64,000 nt of DNA from Pseudomonas sp. GV085 (GCF_003050925.1 NZ_QAOV01000009.1:186001-250000), one strand, 5' to 3'; counted from the first letter of the stretch, positions 50,053 to 60,041 are shown. Program-made: numbers and translations. Notes: generated by a model not told the origin, from the sequence alone.

Positions 50053-51831
50053 ATGTCTGATTACAAAGCTCCCCTGCGCGACATGCGCTTCGTACTCAAC
50101 GAGGTTTTCCAGGTGTCCCGGCTCTGGGCACAATTGCCCGGCCTGGCCGACGTGATCGATGAAGAGACCGCCGCCGCCATCCTCGAAGAGGCCGGCAAGA
50201 TCAGCGGTGAAGTGATCGCGCCACTGAACCGCGCCAGCGACGAACAGGGCTGCACCTGGAGCAATGGCGCGGTCAGCGCCCCGGACGGTTTTGCCCAGGC
50301 CTATCAAGCCTTCGCCGAAGGCGGTTGGGTGGGGGTCGGCGGTGATCCGCAGTACGGCGGCATGGGCATGCCCAAGGCGATTTCGGCGCAGGTCGAAGAG
50401 ATGGTGAACTCGGCCAGCCTGTCGTTCGGCCTGTACCCGATGCTGACCGCCGGCGCCTGCCTGTCGATCAAGGCTCACGCCAGCGAAGAACTGAAAGCGG
50501 CTTACTTGCCGAACATGTACGCCGGCACCTGGACCGGTTCGATGTGCCTGACCGAAGCCCATTCCGGTACTGACCTGGGTCTGATCCGCACCCGCGCCGA
50601 GCCACAGGCCGATGGCAGCTACAAGGTCAGCGGCAGCAAGATTTTCATCACCGGTGGCGAGCACGACCTCACCGAAAACATCATCCATCTGGTGCTGGCA
50701 CGACTGCCGGATGCACCGGCGGGGCCCAAAGGCATCTCACTGTTCCTGGTACCCAAGGTGCTGGTCAATGCCGATGGTTCGCTGGGTGAAAATAACGCGC
50801 TGTCCTGCGGTTCCATCGAACACAAGATGGGCATCAAGGCCTCCGCCACCTGCGTGATGAACTTCGACGGCGCCACCGGCTGGATCGTCGACGCACCGAA
50901 CAAAGGCCTGGCGGCCATGTTCACCATGATGAACTACGAGCGTCTGGGCGTGGGCATCCAGGGCCTGGCCCAAGGTGAGCGTTCGTACCAGAACGCCGTC
51001 GCCTACGCCCGTGACCGCCTGCAAAGCCGCGCACCGACCGGCGCGCAGCACAAGGACAAAGCGGCCGACCCGATCATCGTCCACCCGGACGTGCGCCGCA
51101 TGCTGTTGACCATGAAAGCCTTGAACGAAGGCGGCCGTGCGTTCTCCAGTTACGTGGCCCTGCAACTGGACATCGCCAAGTACAGCGACGACGCACCGAC
51201 ACGCCAGCGCGCGCAGGATCTGGTATCGCTGCTGACCCCGGTGGCGAAGGCATTTCTTACCGACATGGGCCTGGAGACGACCCTCCATGGCCAGCAGATC
51301 TTCGGCGGCCACGGCTACATCCGTGAGTGGGGCCAGGAGCAACTGGTGCGTGATGTGCGCATCACCCAGATCTACGAAGGCACCAACGGCATCCAGTCCC
51401 TGGACTTGGCCGGGCGCAAGATCGTCGGCAGCGGCGGGGCGCTCTACCGTTTGTTCGCCTCGGAAATCCGCAGTTTCACCGCCAATGCCTGCGCGGACCT
51501 GGGCGAGTTCACCCAGCCGTTGAACGCCGCCGTCGACACCCTCGACGAGCTGACCGCGTGGTTGCTCGACCGGGCACAAAACAACCCGAACGAAATCGGC
51601 GCGGCCTCGGTCGAGTACCTGCACGTGTTCGGCTACACCGCGTACGCCTACATGTGGGCACGCATGGCCAAAGTCGTCATGAGCGGCGATGCCGAGGACG
51701 ATTTCTACACCAGCAAACTGGCCACCGCGCGTTTCTACTTCGCCCGGTTGCTGCCGCGTATCCACTCGTTGAGCGCATCGGCCAAGGCCGGCAGCGACTG
51801 CCTCTACGAGCTGCAAGCCGATCAGTTCTGA
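50053..51831 (+). CDS. Acyl-CoA dehydrogenase
   Basis: 592 residues, the long form that carries a C-terminal extension like the AidB/FadE-type paralogues. Key blocks are MCLTEAHSGTDLGLIRTRA, FITGGEHDL, and GGHGYIREWGQEQLVRDVRI followed by IYEGTNGIQSLDL, which holds the catalytic glutamate. It oxidises an acyl-CoA to the enoyl-CoA with FAD. The start lies 6 bases after the RND stop. Confidence 0.92.
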   Translation: MSDYKAPLRDMRFVLNEVFQVSRLWAQLPGLADVIDEETAAAILEEAGKISGEVIAPLNRASDEQGCTWSNGAVSAPDGFAQAYQAFAEGGWVGVGGDPQYGGMGMPKAISAQVEEMVNSASLSFGLYPMLTAGACLSIKAHASEELKAAYLPNMYAGTWTGSMCLTEAHSGTDLGLIRTRAEPQADGSYKVSGSKIFITGGEHDLTENIIHLVLARLPDAPAGPKGISLFLVPKVLVNADGSLGENNALSCGSIEHKMGIKASATCVMNFDGATGWIVDAPNKGLAAMFTMMNYERLGVGIQGLAQGERSYQNAVAYARDRLQSRAPTGAQHKDKAADPIIVHPDVRRMLLTMKALNEGGRAFSSYVALQLDIAKYSDDAPTRQRAQDLVSLLTPVAKAFLTDMGLETTLHGQQIFGGHGYIREWGQEQLVRDVRITQIYEGTNGIQSLDLAGRKIVGSGGALYRLFASEIRSFTANACADLGEFTQPLNAAVDTLDELTAWLLDRAQNNPNEIGAASVEYLHVFGYTAYAYMWARMAKVVMSGDAEDDFYTSKLATARFYFARLLPRIHSLSASAKAGSDCLYELQADQF

Positions 51832-51855
51832 TCGAAAGGACAAGGAACCTTAAAC

Positions 51856-53499
51856 ATGATGGCGACAAAAATAATCCCGCCCGCCGACGGCGCTTATGCC
51901 TATCCCTTGCTGATCAAGCAATTGCTGCTGTCCGGCGTGCGCTATGAGCCGGGTCGGGAAATCGTCTACGCCGACAAGCTGCGCTACAGCTACCAGACCC
52001 TCAACAAGCGTATTCGCCGTCTGGCCAATGCGCTGACCGCGGCCGGGGTCAAGGCCGGTGACACCGTGGCTTTGCTCGACTGGGACAGCCACCGCTACCT
52101 GGAATGCTTCTTCGCCGTGCCGATGATCGGCGCGGTGCTGCACACGGTGAACATTCGCCTGTCGCCGGAGCAGGTGCTGTTCACCATGAACCACGCCGAG
52201 GATGACCTGGTGCTGGTGCATGATGATTTCCTGCCCTTGGTCGAGCAGATCCACGGTCGGCTGGAAACCGTAAAAGGCTACCTGCAGCTCACCGATGACG
52301 AGGCGACCACCACCTCGCTACCGGTACTGGGCGAATACGAACACCTGCTGTCCCTGGCCCCGGACCAGTACGACTTCCCCGATTTCGACGAGAACTCGGT
52401 CGCCACGCTGTTCTACACCACCGGCACCACCGGCGACCCGAAAGGCGTGTACTTCAGTCACCGGCAACTGGTGCTGCATACCCTGAATGCCGTCGGCACC
52501 CTGGGCGTCTATCAAGGTGCGCCGCTGTTGCGCTCCGACGACGTGTACATGCCGATCACGCCGATGTTCCACGTGCATGCCTGGGGCGTGCCGTACGTCG
52601 CGACCCTGATGGGCATCAAGCAGGTGTATCCCGGCCGCTACGAACCCAACAGCCTGGTCAGGCTGTACCGCGAAGAGAAGGTGACGTTCTCCCACTGCGT
52701 GCCGACCATTTTGCAGATGATCCTCAATTGCGAGGAAGGCAAGGCGACCCGTTTCGACGGCTGGAAAATGCTCCTCGGCGGCAGCGCCCTGACCCTGGGC
52801 GTTGCCAGCGAAGCCAATGCCAAAGGCATGGTGGTGCACGCCGGCTACGGCATGTCCGAGACCTGCCCGTTGCTGTGCCTGACGTACCTGCGTGACGAAG
52901 ACCTGCAGCTGTCCGCCGAAGCGCAACTGCCGATTCGCATCAAGACCGGCACGCCGGTGCCGATGGTCGACCTGAAGATCATCGACGCCGACGGCAACGA
53001 CGTGGCCCATGACGGCGAGTCCCTGGGCGAAATCGTGGTGCGCGCGCCGTGGCTGACCCAAGGCTACCTGAAAGCCCCGGACAAAGGTGCAGAACTGTGG
53101 CACAACGGCTGGCTGCACACTGGCGACATGGCCTCTATCGACCCGCTCGGCGGCGTGGAAATCAAGGACCGCATCAAGGACGTGATCAAGACCGGCGGCG
53201 AGTGGATCAGCTCTCTTGAACTGGAAAGCCTGATCAGCGAACACCCGGGCGTGATGTCCGTCGCCGTGGTGGGCATTGCCGACGAACAATGGGGCGAACG
53301 GCCCATGGCCATGGTCGTCTGCGAACCGGGGCAATACCTCGACCGCAAGATCCTCGAGACTCACCTGCAAGCCTTCGTCGACGGCGGGCGTATCAATAAA
53401 TGGGCGATCCCCAAGCAGTTCAAATTCGTCGCCGAAATCCCCAAGACCAGCGTCGGCAAGATCAACAAGAAGCTGATTCGGGAAACTGAAGCGAACTGA
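51856..53499 (+). CDS. Medium/long-chain fatty-acid-CoA ligase
   Basis: 547 residues of the ANL adenylating family. The P-loop motif is FYTTGTTGDPKGV, later blocks are HAGYGMSETCPLL, WLHTGDMASI and DRIKDVIKTGGEWISSLE, and the C-terminal lysine lies in PKTSVGKINKK. It forms an acyl-CoA from a carboxylic acid, CoA and ATP, and supplies the dehydrogenase before it. The chain length preferred cannot be read from the sequence. Confidence 0.92.
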   Translation: MMATKIIPPADGAYAYPLLIKQLLLSGVRYEPGREIVYADKLRYSYQTLNKRIRRLANALTAAGVKAGDTVALLDWDSHRYLECFFAVPMIGAVLHTVNIRLSPEQVLFTMNHAEDDLVLVHDDFLPLVEQIHGRLETVKGYLQLTDDEATTTSLPVLGEYEHLLSLAPDQYDFPDFDENSVATLFYTTGTTGDPKGVYFSHRQLVLHTLNAVGTLGVYQGAPLLRSDDVYMPITPMFHVHAWGVPYVATLMGIKQVYPGRYEPNSLVRLYREEKVTFSHCVPTILQMILNCEEGKATRFDGWKMLLGGSALTLGVASEANAKGMVVHAGYGMSETCPLLCLTYLRDEDLQLSAEAQLPIRIKTGTPVPMVDLKIIDADGNDVAHDGESLGEIVVRAPWLTQGYLKAPDKGAELWHNGWLHTGDMASIDPLGGVEIKDRIKDVIKTGGEWISSLELESLISEHPGVMSVAVVGIADEQWGERPMAMVVCEPGQYLDRKILETHLQAFVDGGRINKWAIPKQFKFVAEIPKTSVGKINKKLIRETEAN

Positions 53500-53840
53500 G
53501 GTTGTAGGAGCGAGCCTGCTCCGGGCGGCGTTCCGACGATGGACTCGAGAACGCCGCGTTATTGTAGGAGCGAGCTTGCTCGCGATGGACTGGAGAGCGC
53601 CGCGTATAACCAGGAAACACGCGTTATCGTTAACGACCATCGCGAGCGAGCTCGCTCCTACAGAATTCCACCGTCGCCAGGCGGTTTCTGGATAGTTTGC
53701 GGGGCGTCATCTTTGTCATAGTCCTGGCCAAAGATAACGCCCCGTCGGTCGCGGTTTTCAGCGCTTGTGCCAAGCTGAACGGGGTATTGAACCGCCGCGT
53801 ATTCAATTGCCGGTCAGTCAAATCCCAGGAAGCCCACGAC
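53500..53840. repeat. Gap with three REP units
   Basis: A damaged REP at 53501-53525 (ends CTGCTCCGGG), a complete one at 53561-53588 in the same orientation, and an inverted one at 53637-53663. The spacer ACGCGTTATCGTTAACGACC matches that at 46.3 kb. The remaining 180 bases up to the next gene hold its leader; an in-frame ATG at 53697 has no ribosome site. Confidence 0.85.
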
Positions 53841-54185
53841 ATGAACTTCACCCGTGCATCAAACGTCCGCCACGAGTTCTATAAAGCCGTCTGGTTCTAC
53901 TTCAAAGTGGTGTGGCCGATCTTCTCGATACTGCTGTTAGTGATCATTGCCTTCGGCCTCATCATCGCCCAACTGGAAGGCTGGAGCCCGGATGACGGTG
54001 TCTACTTCGCCTTCGTGACGGGCCTGACCATCGGCTATGGAGAACTGGTGCCCAAACTGGGCGTCTCGCGAGTGCTTGCAGTGCTGCTGGGTTTCAACGG
54101 CGTACTGATGACCGCGACGTTCGCGGCGATCAGTGTCCGGGCGATTGAAGTGACGGTGACGGCGGCGAGGAAGGGTGGGGCGTAG
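53841..54185 (+). CDS. Two-helix potassium channel-like protein
   Basis: 114 residues from ATG 53841 (AGGAAGCCCACGAC upstream). Two membrane helices (FSILLLVIIAFGLIIA and VLAVLLGFNGVLMTATFAAI) flank a pore loop with TGLTIGYGELVP. TIGYGE matches the K+ selectivity filter T(I/V)GYG. The protein would form a tetramer in the inner membrane. It has no ligand-binding RCK domain, so it is probably a simple leak or voltage-insensitive channel. Confidence 0.85.
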   Translation: MNFTRASNVRHEFYKAVWFYFKVVWPIFSILLLVIIAFGLIIAQLEGWSPDDGVYFAFVTGLTIGYGELVPKLGVSRVLAVLLGFNGVLMTATFAAISVRAIEVTVTAARKGGA

Positions 54186-54211
54186 GGCAAATCCCAACCA
54201 CAACACAAATC

Positions 54212-54306
54212 CCCTGTAGGAGCGAGCCTGCTCGCGATGGCTGCGTAACATTCAGCATTTGTGCTGGCTGATACACCGCTATCGCGAGCAGGCTCGCTCC
54301 TACAGT
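54212..54306. repeat. REP pair (BIME) between convergent genes
   Basis: REP at 54212-54245 and inverted partner at 54277-54306. It separates the channel gene from the convergent fds operon and may form the transcript end of both. Confidence 0.88.
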
Positions 54307-54337
54307 TGTTTAGCTGTTCAGTCGGGATTGTCCAGGG

Positions 54338-54559
54338 CTAAGCCTCCCACCCCGCCCCAGTCACCGCCGCCTGCACCAAAGGGTGCAGGTCCGCCCCCTG
54401 ATGTTCCGTCTGCCAGGCCTGCAATTCCCTGCGCATGCTCGGCGCCCAGTACAACTGCATATGATTGCGCACGCCGAGCACTGCCTGTTGCTGGTCCGGC
54501 TGGCTGGCAAAGTACTGGGCAATCTGGTTGGCCATCTTGATCAGGTTGTCAGTACTCAT
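54338..54559 (-). CDS. fdsD: Formate dehydrogenase delta subunit
   Basis: 73 residues with the FdsD pattern: LIKMANQIAQYFAS near the start, VRNHMQLYWAPSMRREL, then LHPLVQAAV. FdsD is a small subunit of soluble NAD-dependent formate dehydrogenases, needed for activity and maturation. Its start overlaps the fdsA stop by 4 bases (ATGA). Confidence 0.92.
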   Translation of the reverse strand: MSTDNLIKMANQIAQYFASQPDQQQAVLGVRNHMQLYWAPSMRRELQAWQTEHQGADLHPLVQAAVTGAGWEA

Positions 54560-57438
54560 CGGCGTACCTCGGCTTTGGTCCCGCGTGCCTGGCGACGTGC
54601 GTCGAGCAGGCGCTGTTGTTCATCGCTGAACTCCTGGAAGCGTTTTTGCCACTCCGAAGGGTGGTAGACGCGGCTGACTTCCACGGCGGTGACCTTGTAC
54701 TCCGGACAGTTGGTGGCCCAGTCGGAGTTGTCGGTGGTGATGACGTTGGCCCCCGATTCCGGGAAGTGGAAGGTGGTGTACACCACGCCCGGGGCGACCC
54801 GCTCGGTGATCCGCGCACGCAGCACGGTCTGCCCGGCGCGGCTGCCGATGCCGACCCAGTCGCCTTCGTTGATGCCACGGCTCTCGGCGTCGCTCGGATG
54901 GATTTCCAGGCGGTCTTCGTCATGCCAGGCGACGTTGTCGGTGCGCCGGGTCTGGGCGCCGACGTTGTACTGGCTGAGGATGCGCCCGGTGGTCAGCAGC
55001 AGCGGATAGCGACTGTTGACCTTTTCCTCGGTGGGCACGTAACCGGTGAGCATGAAGCGCCCCTTGCCACGCACGAATTCTTCGATGTGCATGGTTGGCG
55101 TACCGTCCGGTGCCTCGGCGTTGCACGGCCATTGCAGGCTGCCATGGCGCTCAAGTTCGGCGTAGCTGACGTTGGTGAAAGTCGGGGTCAGGCTGGCGAT
55201 TTCATCCATGATTTGCGATGGGTGCTGGTAATTCATCGGGTAACCCAGGGCGTTGGCCAGGGCTACGGTGCCTTCCCAGTCGGCCTTGCCGCCCAGCGGC
55301 TCCATGACTTTGCGCACCCGGGAGATGCGGCGCTCGGCGTTGGTGAAGGTGCCGTCTTTTTCCAGGAACGAGCAGCCCGGCAGGAACACGTGGGCGAACT
55401 TGGCGGTTTCGTTGAGGAAAATGTCCTGCACCACGATGCACTCCATGGCCGACAGAGCCGCGGTGACGTGCTGGGTATTGGGGTCGCTCTGGGCGATGTC
55501 TTCGCCCTGGCAATACAGGCCCTTGAAGCTGCCGGTCAGGGCCGACTCGAACATGTTGGGGATGCGCAGGCCCGGATCGGGTTGCAGGGTGACGTTCCAG
55601 GCTTGTTCGAACTGCGCCCGTACCGTTTCGTTGGAAACATGCCGGTAACCGGGCAGCTCGTGGGGGAAGGAACCCATGTCACAGGAGCCCTGCACGTTGT
55701 TCTGCCCGCGCAGCGGGTTCACGCCCACGCCTTCGCGGCCGATGTTGCCGGTGGCCATGGCGAGGTTGGCAATACCCATCACCGAGGTGCTGCCCTGGCT
55801 GTGTTCGGTGACGCCAAGGCCGTAGTAGATCGCCGCGTTGCCGCCGGTGGCATACAGGCGCGCAGCGGCACGGATGTCGGCAGCGGGTACACCGCAGACA
55901 GGGCCAAGGGCTTCCGGCGAGTTTTCCGCACGGCTGACGAATTCACTCCAGATCGCGAAATCGCTGCCCTCGCAACGGGCGTCGATAAAGGCCTGGTTGA
56001 GCAAGCCTTCGGTGACAATCACGTGGGCCAGGGCGTTGAGCATGGCAACGTTAGTGCCGGGGCGCAGGGCCAGGTGATACTCGGCGCGGGCATGCACCGT
56101 ATCCACCAGATCGATGCGTCGTGGGTCGATGACGATCAGCCGCGCGCCTTCACGCAGACGGCGTTTGAGCTGGGAGGCGAACACCGGGTGGGCGTCGCTG
56201 GGGTTGGCGCCTATCACCAGGATCACATCGGCCTGCATCACCGAGTCGAAACTCTGGGTGCCGGCGGACTCGCCAAGGGTCTGCTTCAGGCCATAGCCGG
56301 TCGGCGAGTGGCAGACTCGCGCACAGGTGTCGACGTTGTTGTTGCCGAACGCGGCGCGCACCAGTTTTTGCACCAGGTAGGTTTCTTCGTTGGTGCAGCG
56401 GCTGGAGGTGATGCCACCGATGGAGTCGCGACCATATTTTTGCTGCAGGCGGCGGAATTCGCTGGCGGCGTAGGTCACCGCTTCATCCCAGCTGACTTCC
56501 TGCCACGGGTCGCTGATGTGCTTGCGGATCATCGGCTTGGTGATGCGATCCGGGTGGGTCGCATAGCCCCAGGCGAAGCGCCCCTTGACGCAGGAGTGGC
56601 CGTGGTTGGCCTGGCCATTCTTGTCCGGAACCATGCGCACCAGTTGGTCGCCTTTCATCTCGGCACGGAACGAGCAGCCCACGCCGCAATAGGCACAGGT
56701 GGTGATCACGCTGCGTTCGGGCTGGCCCAGTTCGACCACGCTTTTTTCCATCAGGGTCGCGGTGGGGCAGGCTTGCACACAGGCGCCGCAGGACACGCAT
56801 TCAGAGTCGAGGAAGTTCTCGCCGCCGGCGGCCGCAACCCGGGATTCGAAACCGCGCCCGGTAATGGTCAGGGCAAAGGTGCCCTGGGTTTCTTCGCAGG
56901 CGCGCACGCAGCGGTTGCAGACGATGCACTTGCTCGGGTCGTAGTCGAAATAGGGGTTGGAGGTGTCTTTCACGTCCTCCAGATGGTTCTCGCCTTCATA
57001 GCCATAACGCACTTCCCGCAGGCCGACCTGACCGGCCACGGTTTGCAGCTCGCAGTTGCCGTTGGCCGAGCAGGTCAGGCAGTCCAGCGGGTGATCGGAG
57101 ATGTACAGCTCCATGACGTTACGGCGCAGGGTCGCGAGCTTTGGCGTCTGGGTGTGCACGCTCATGCCTTCGGTGACCGGCGTGGTGCAGGACGCCGGAT
57201 AACCGCGCATGCCGTCGATCTCCACCAGGCACATGCGGCAGGAGCCAAAAGGTTCCAGGCTGTCGGTGGCACAGAGTTTGGGAATAGTCGTGCCCAGCAG
57301 CGCGGCGGCGTGCATCACCGAGGTGCCTTCGGGCACGCTGATGCTGCGGCCGTCGATGTTCAGGGTGACTTGCACCTGGCTGTTGCGGGCTGGCGTACCG
57401 AGGTCGATATCGGTTTTCGGGTCGAAGAGAGTGATCAT
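54556..57438 (-). CDS. fdsA: NAD-dependent formate dehydrogenase, molybdenum subunit
   Basis: 960 residues. From the N-terminus: a plant-type [2Fe-2S] domain (FGSCRMCLVEIDG), a His/Cys-ligated cluster region (CSANGNCELQ), two ferredoxin clusters (CIVCNRCVRACEE, CVSCGACVQACP), a [4Fe-4S] cluster (CAYCGVGCSFR), then the molybdopterin domain. The Mo ligand is a cysteine, not selenocysteine, in ARVCHSPTGYGL. It oxidises formate to CO2 and passes electrons to FdsB. The gene overlaps fdsB and fdsD by 4 bases each. Confidence 0.96.
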   Translation of the reverse strand: MITLFDPKTDIDLGTPARNSQVQVTLNIDGRSISVPEGTSVMHAAALLGTTIPKLCATDSLEPFGSCRMCLVEIDGMRGYPASCTTPVTEGMSVHTQTPKLATLRRNVMELYISDHPLDCLTCSANGNCELQTVAGQVGLREVRYGYEGENHLEDVKDTSNPYFDYDPSKCIVCNRCVRACEETQGTFALTITGRGFESRVAAAGGENFLDSECVSCGACVQACPTATLMEKSVVELGQPERSVITTCAYCGVGCSFRAEMKGDQLVRMVPDKNGQANHGHSCVKGRFAWGYATHPDRITKPMIRKHISDPWQEVSWDEAVTYAASEFRRLQQKYGRDSIGGITSSRCTNEETYLVQKLVRAAFGNNNVDTCARVCHSPTGYGLKQTLGESAGTQSFDSVMQADVILVIGANPSDAHPVFASQLKRRLREGARLIVIDPRRIDLVDTVHARAEYHLALRPGTNVAMLNALAHVIVTEGLLNQAFIDARCEGSDFAIWSEFVSRAENSPEALGPVCGVPAADIRAAARLYATGGNAAIYYGLGVTEHSQGSTSVMGIANLAMATGNIGREGVGVNPLRGQNNVQGSCDMGSFPHELPGYRHVSNETVRAQFEQAWNVTLQPDPGLRIPNMFESALTGSFKGLYCQGEDIAQSDPNTQHVTAALSAMECIVVQDIFLNETAKFAHVFLPGCSFLEKDGTFTNAERRISRVRKVMEPLGGKADWEGTVALANALGYPMNYQHPSQIMDEIASLTPTFTNVSYAELERHGSLQWPCNAEAPDGTPTMHIEEFVRGKGRFMLTGYVPTEEKVNSRYPLLLTTGRILSQYNVGAQTRRTDNVAWHDEDRLEIHPSDAESRGINEGDWVGIGSRAGQTVLRARITERVAPGVVYTTFHFPESGANVITTDNSDWATNCPEYKVTAVEVSRVYHPSEWQKRFQEFSDEQQRLLDARRQARGTKAEVRR

Positions 57439-58997
57439 TGTTCGGCCTCCGAGGCTTGCAGACCGAAGTCAGCGGGGAAGTGCTTGAGGGCGCTGGCCAC
57501 GGGATAAGACGTCATGCCGCCCAACGCGCACAGCGAACCGTATTGCAGGGTGTCGCACAGGTCCTTGAGGATGATCACCTGCTCATCACGACCGCTCTGG
57601 TCGGGAGCGGCCAGCAGGCGGTCGATCACCTCGACGCCACGGGTCGAACCGATACGGCAAGGCGTGCATTTGCCACAGGACTCCTCGGCGCAGAACTGCA
57701 TGGCGAAGCGTGCCATGCGGGCCATGTCCAGGGTGTCGTCAGCCACCACCACACCACCGTGACCGAGCATCGCGCCGATGGCCATAAAGGCTTCGTAATC
57801 CAGCGGCGTGTCGAATTGCGAAGGTGGCACCCAGGCGCCAAGCGGGCCGCCCACCTGTGCCGCCTTCAACGGCCGGCCACTGGCGGTCCCGCCGCCGTAG
57901 TCTTCCACCAGTTCGCGCAAGGTCAGGCCAAAGGCCCGTTCCACCAGGCCGCCGTGACGCACATTGCCCGCCAACTGGAAGGGCATGGTGCCCAGGGAGC
58001 GGCCCATGCCGTAATCGCGATAGAACTGCGCGCCCTTGGCCAGAATCAGCGGCACCGAGGCCAAAGTCAGCACGTTGTGCACCAGGGTCGGCAGGCCGAA
58101 CAAACCCTGCAACGCCGGAATCGGCGGCTTGGCGCGAACGATCCCGCGCTTGCCTTCGAGAGAGTCCAGCAGCGCGGTTTCTTCACCGCAGATGTAAGCA
58201 CCGGCACCGACGCGCACTTCCATGTCGAAGGCCTGACCGCTACCGGCGACATTGGCGCCGAGGTAACCGGCATCTCGGGCGATGTTCAATGCTGCACGTA
58301 GCGTGGCCACGGCATCCGGATATTCCGAGCGCACATAGATGTAGCCGTAGGTGGCGCCGACGGTAATGCCGGCAATCGCCATGCCTTCGATCAGCAGGAA
58401 GGGGTCGCCTTCCATCAACATGCGGTCGGCGAAAGTGCCGGAGTCGCCTTCGTCGGCGTTGCATACAATGTACTTTTGCGCAGCCTGAGTGCCGCGAACC
58501 GTGCGCCATTTGATCCCGGCCGGGAATGCTGCGCCGCCACGACCGCGCAGGCCTGAGTCGAATACCGCTGTCGCGGTCTGCTCGCCGCCAATGGCAATGG
58601 CCTGGGTCAGACCCTCGAAACCGCCGTGGGCCCGGTAATCCTCCAGAGACAGCGGCCGGGTGATGCCGGCGCGCGCGAACATCAGGCGTTGTTGAGACTT
58701 CAGATAAGGCAATTCTTCCACCAGGCCCAAGGCCAGCGGATGCGCGGACGACGCGTCTTGCAGCGCATCAAGCACCGACGGCACATCGGCCGCCGTCAGC
58801 GGGCCAAAGCCGATACGACCTTGCGGGCTGTCCACTTCCAGCAGCGGTTCCAGCCAATACAGACCGCGCGAACTGGTGCGCTGCAACTCCAGCGGCAGAT
58901 TGCGTTCCTGAGCCTGAGTGATCAGGGCCACAGCGACCTCATCGGCACCCACGGCACGGGCAAGAGAATCACAGGGCAGATAGAGCGTCGGCATCAT
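57435..58997 (-). CDS. fdsB: NAD-dependent formate dehydrogenase, diaphorase subunit
   Basis: 520 residues from ATG 58997; a second ATG follows directly. An N-terminal thioredoxin-like part precedes the NuoF-like domain. FMN/NADH blocks are GLRGRGGAAFPAGIKW and GAGAYICGEETALL, and the [4Fe-4S] motif is ESCGKCTPCR. It takes electrons from FdsA to NAD+. An in-frame frame open to 59231 lies inside fdsG and is discarded. Start and stop overlap fdsG and fdsA by 4 bases. Confidence 0.95.
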   Translation of the reverse strand: MMPTLYLPCDSLARAVGADEVAVALITQAQERNLPLELQRTSSRGLYWLEPLLEVDSPQGRIGFGPLTAADVPSVLDALQDASSAHPLALGLVEELPYLKSQQRLMFARAGITRPLSLEDYRAHGGFEGLTQAIAIGGEQTATAVFDSGLRGRGGAAFPAGIKWRTVRGTQAAQKYIVCNADEGDSGTFADRMLMEGDPFLLIEGMAIAGITVGATYGYIYVRSEYPDAVATLRAALNIARDAGYLGANVAGSGQAFDMEVRVGAGAYICGEETALLDSLEGKRGIVRAKPPIPALQGLFGLPTLVHNVLTLASVPLILAKGAQFYRDYGMGRSLGTMPFQLAGNVRHGGLVERAFGLTLRELVEDYGGGTASGRPLKAAQVGGPLGAWVPPSQFDTPLDYEAFMAIGAMLGHGGVVVADDTLDMARMARFAMQFCAEESCGKCTPCRIGSTRGVEVIDRLLAAPDQSGRDEQVIILKDLCDTLQYGSLCALGGMTSYPVASALKHFPADFGLQASEAEQ

Positions 58998-59470
58998 GCG
59001 TCCTCCCGGCAAGCGTCGAGCAAGGCATCCAGACGCTCGGCACTGAGCCGCGCATGCACCCGGCCATCCAGCTCCAGAGCGGGCGAACAGGCACAAGCAC
59101 CCAGGCAATACACCGGACGCAAACTGATGCTGCCATCGGCACTGCTGCCGTGATCGTCCAGTTGCAGACGTTCGCGCAACTGCGCGGCAAGCTGCTCGGC
59201 GCCACGGCTCTGGCACGACTCGGCCCGGCACAGCCGCAGGATGTGCCGCGCGGGCGGCGCGGTACGGAAATCATGGTAAAAACTGATCACCCCGCGAACC
59301 TCGGCCTGGCTCAGGTTGAGGGCATGGGCAATCTCGGGGACGGCGACATCGGGGACGTAACCGATACGCTCCTGAATATCATGAAGAATGGGCAACAGCG
59401 CACCCGCAGAGCCCTTGTGGCGCTCCAGCAGACTGTTGACCACAGGCAGGTGCAACATCTCATCAGGCAT
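58994..59470 (-). CDS. fdsG: NAD-dependent formate dehydrogenase, gamma subunit
   Basis: 158 residues, NuoE-like. The [2Fe-2S] cysteines are in LCRAESCQSRGAEQL and VYCLGACACSPALEL; the helix before them reads LPILHDIQERIGYVP. It carries electrons within the complex. First gene of the operon, order G-B-A-D. The accessory gene fdsC, usual between A and D, is missing here. Confidence 0.94.
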   Translation of the reverse strand: MPDEMLHLPVVNSLLERHKGSAGALLPILHDIQERIGYVPDVAVPEIAHALNLSQAEVRGVISFYHDFRTAPPARHILRLCRAESCQSRGAEQLAAQLRERLQLDDHGSSADGSISLRPVYCLGACACSPALELDGRVHARLSAERLDALLDACREDA

Positions 59471-59937
59471 TCAGCAATCCTCACAGTCACGGACAAACCA
59501 GGTGGTTGTCGGTTGTCCGAAAGTGTCGGCTGCGGCATTTACACCACGTCACGGTATCGTGGCATCTACAAACCGTCGGCCAGGGCACCCTGAGCGGGCA
59601 TCTTGTTGTGCCCGGCACGGTCTTCGCCGCACCTCTAAAGGGGCATAAAAGCCAGATTGCCACGCGGCCCTTGATTCGGCTGCACCAGAGCGACGTGTTC
59701 GGTTCTGTCTACGACCTTGTATTGAGTCTAGAAGAATGAGGGTGGAGACGCCGTGCCAGAGGGGGCGGTTGCAGAAGTTATGCACAGGGGATTGCCTGTG
59801 GAGAAGGTGACGATCAAGCCCACTGGAAGCACCCGGATGCCGGAAATCCAAAAACCGAATCCCCAGCATTTACTTCGAACCCAAGCAATAAAAAGCCCCG
59901 AACTCCGTGGTCAACAATACCCACAAGACAACCCCAA
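59471..59937. other. Upstream region of the fds operon
   Basis: I find no gene here. The minus-strand half next to fdsG should hold the operon promoter, but I see no clear sigma-70 or sigma-54 site. A weak inverted repeat CCACG/CGTGG lies at about 59542-59565. The frames on both strands have no family and no ribosome site. Confidence 0.4.
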
Positions 59938-59938
59938 T

Positions 59939-60041
59939 CCCTGTAGGAGCGGGCTTGCCCGCGAAAGCGCCAGACCAGCCAACACAAAACCCAGAACGGA
60001 AACCCAACCCCCTACTGTAGGAGCGAGCCTGCTCGCGAAAA
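59939..60041. repeat. Two REP units in direct orientation
   Basis: REP units at 59939-59970 (GGAGCGGGCTTGCCCGCGAAAGC) and 60014-60041 (GGAGCGAGCCTGCTCGCGAAAA). Unusually, both point the same way. The second is followed by ACGCAAGGCAACCA, which also follows the REPs at 60.7 and 63.0 kb. Confidence 0.85.

Noticed and set aside
48082..50688. 868-codon minus-strand frame
   Set aside because: Antisense of the RND transporter and acyl-CoA dehydrogenase genes; composition is typical of shadow frames.
54616..57507. 963-codon open frame on the plus strand
   Set aside because: It is the antisense of fdsA, whose motifs are all present. High GC with few stop codons creates such shadows; the translation is His/Gly/Val-rich without any domain.
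57435..59231. Extended start for fdsB
   Set aside because: The extra 78 residues overlap fdsG in another frame; ATG 58997 gives the usual 4-base overlap.
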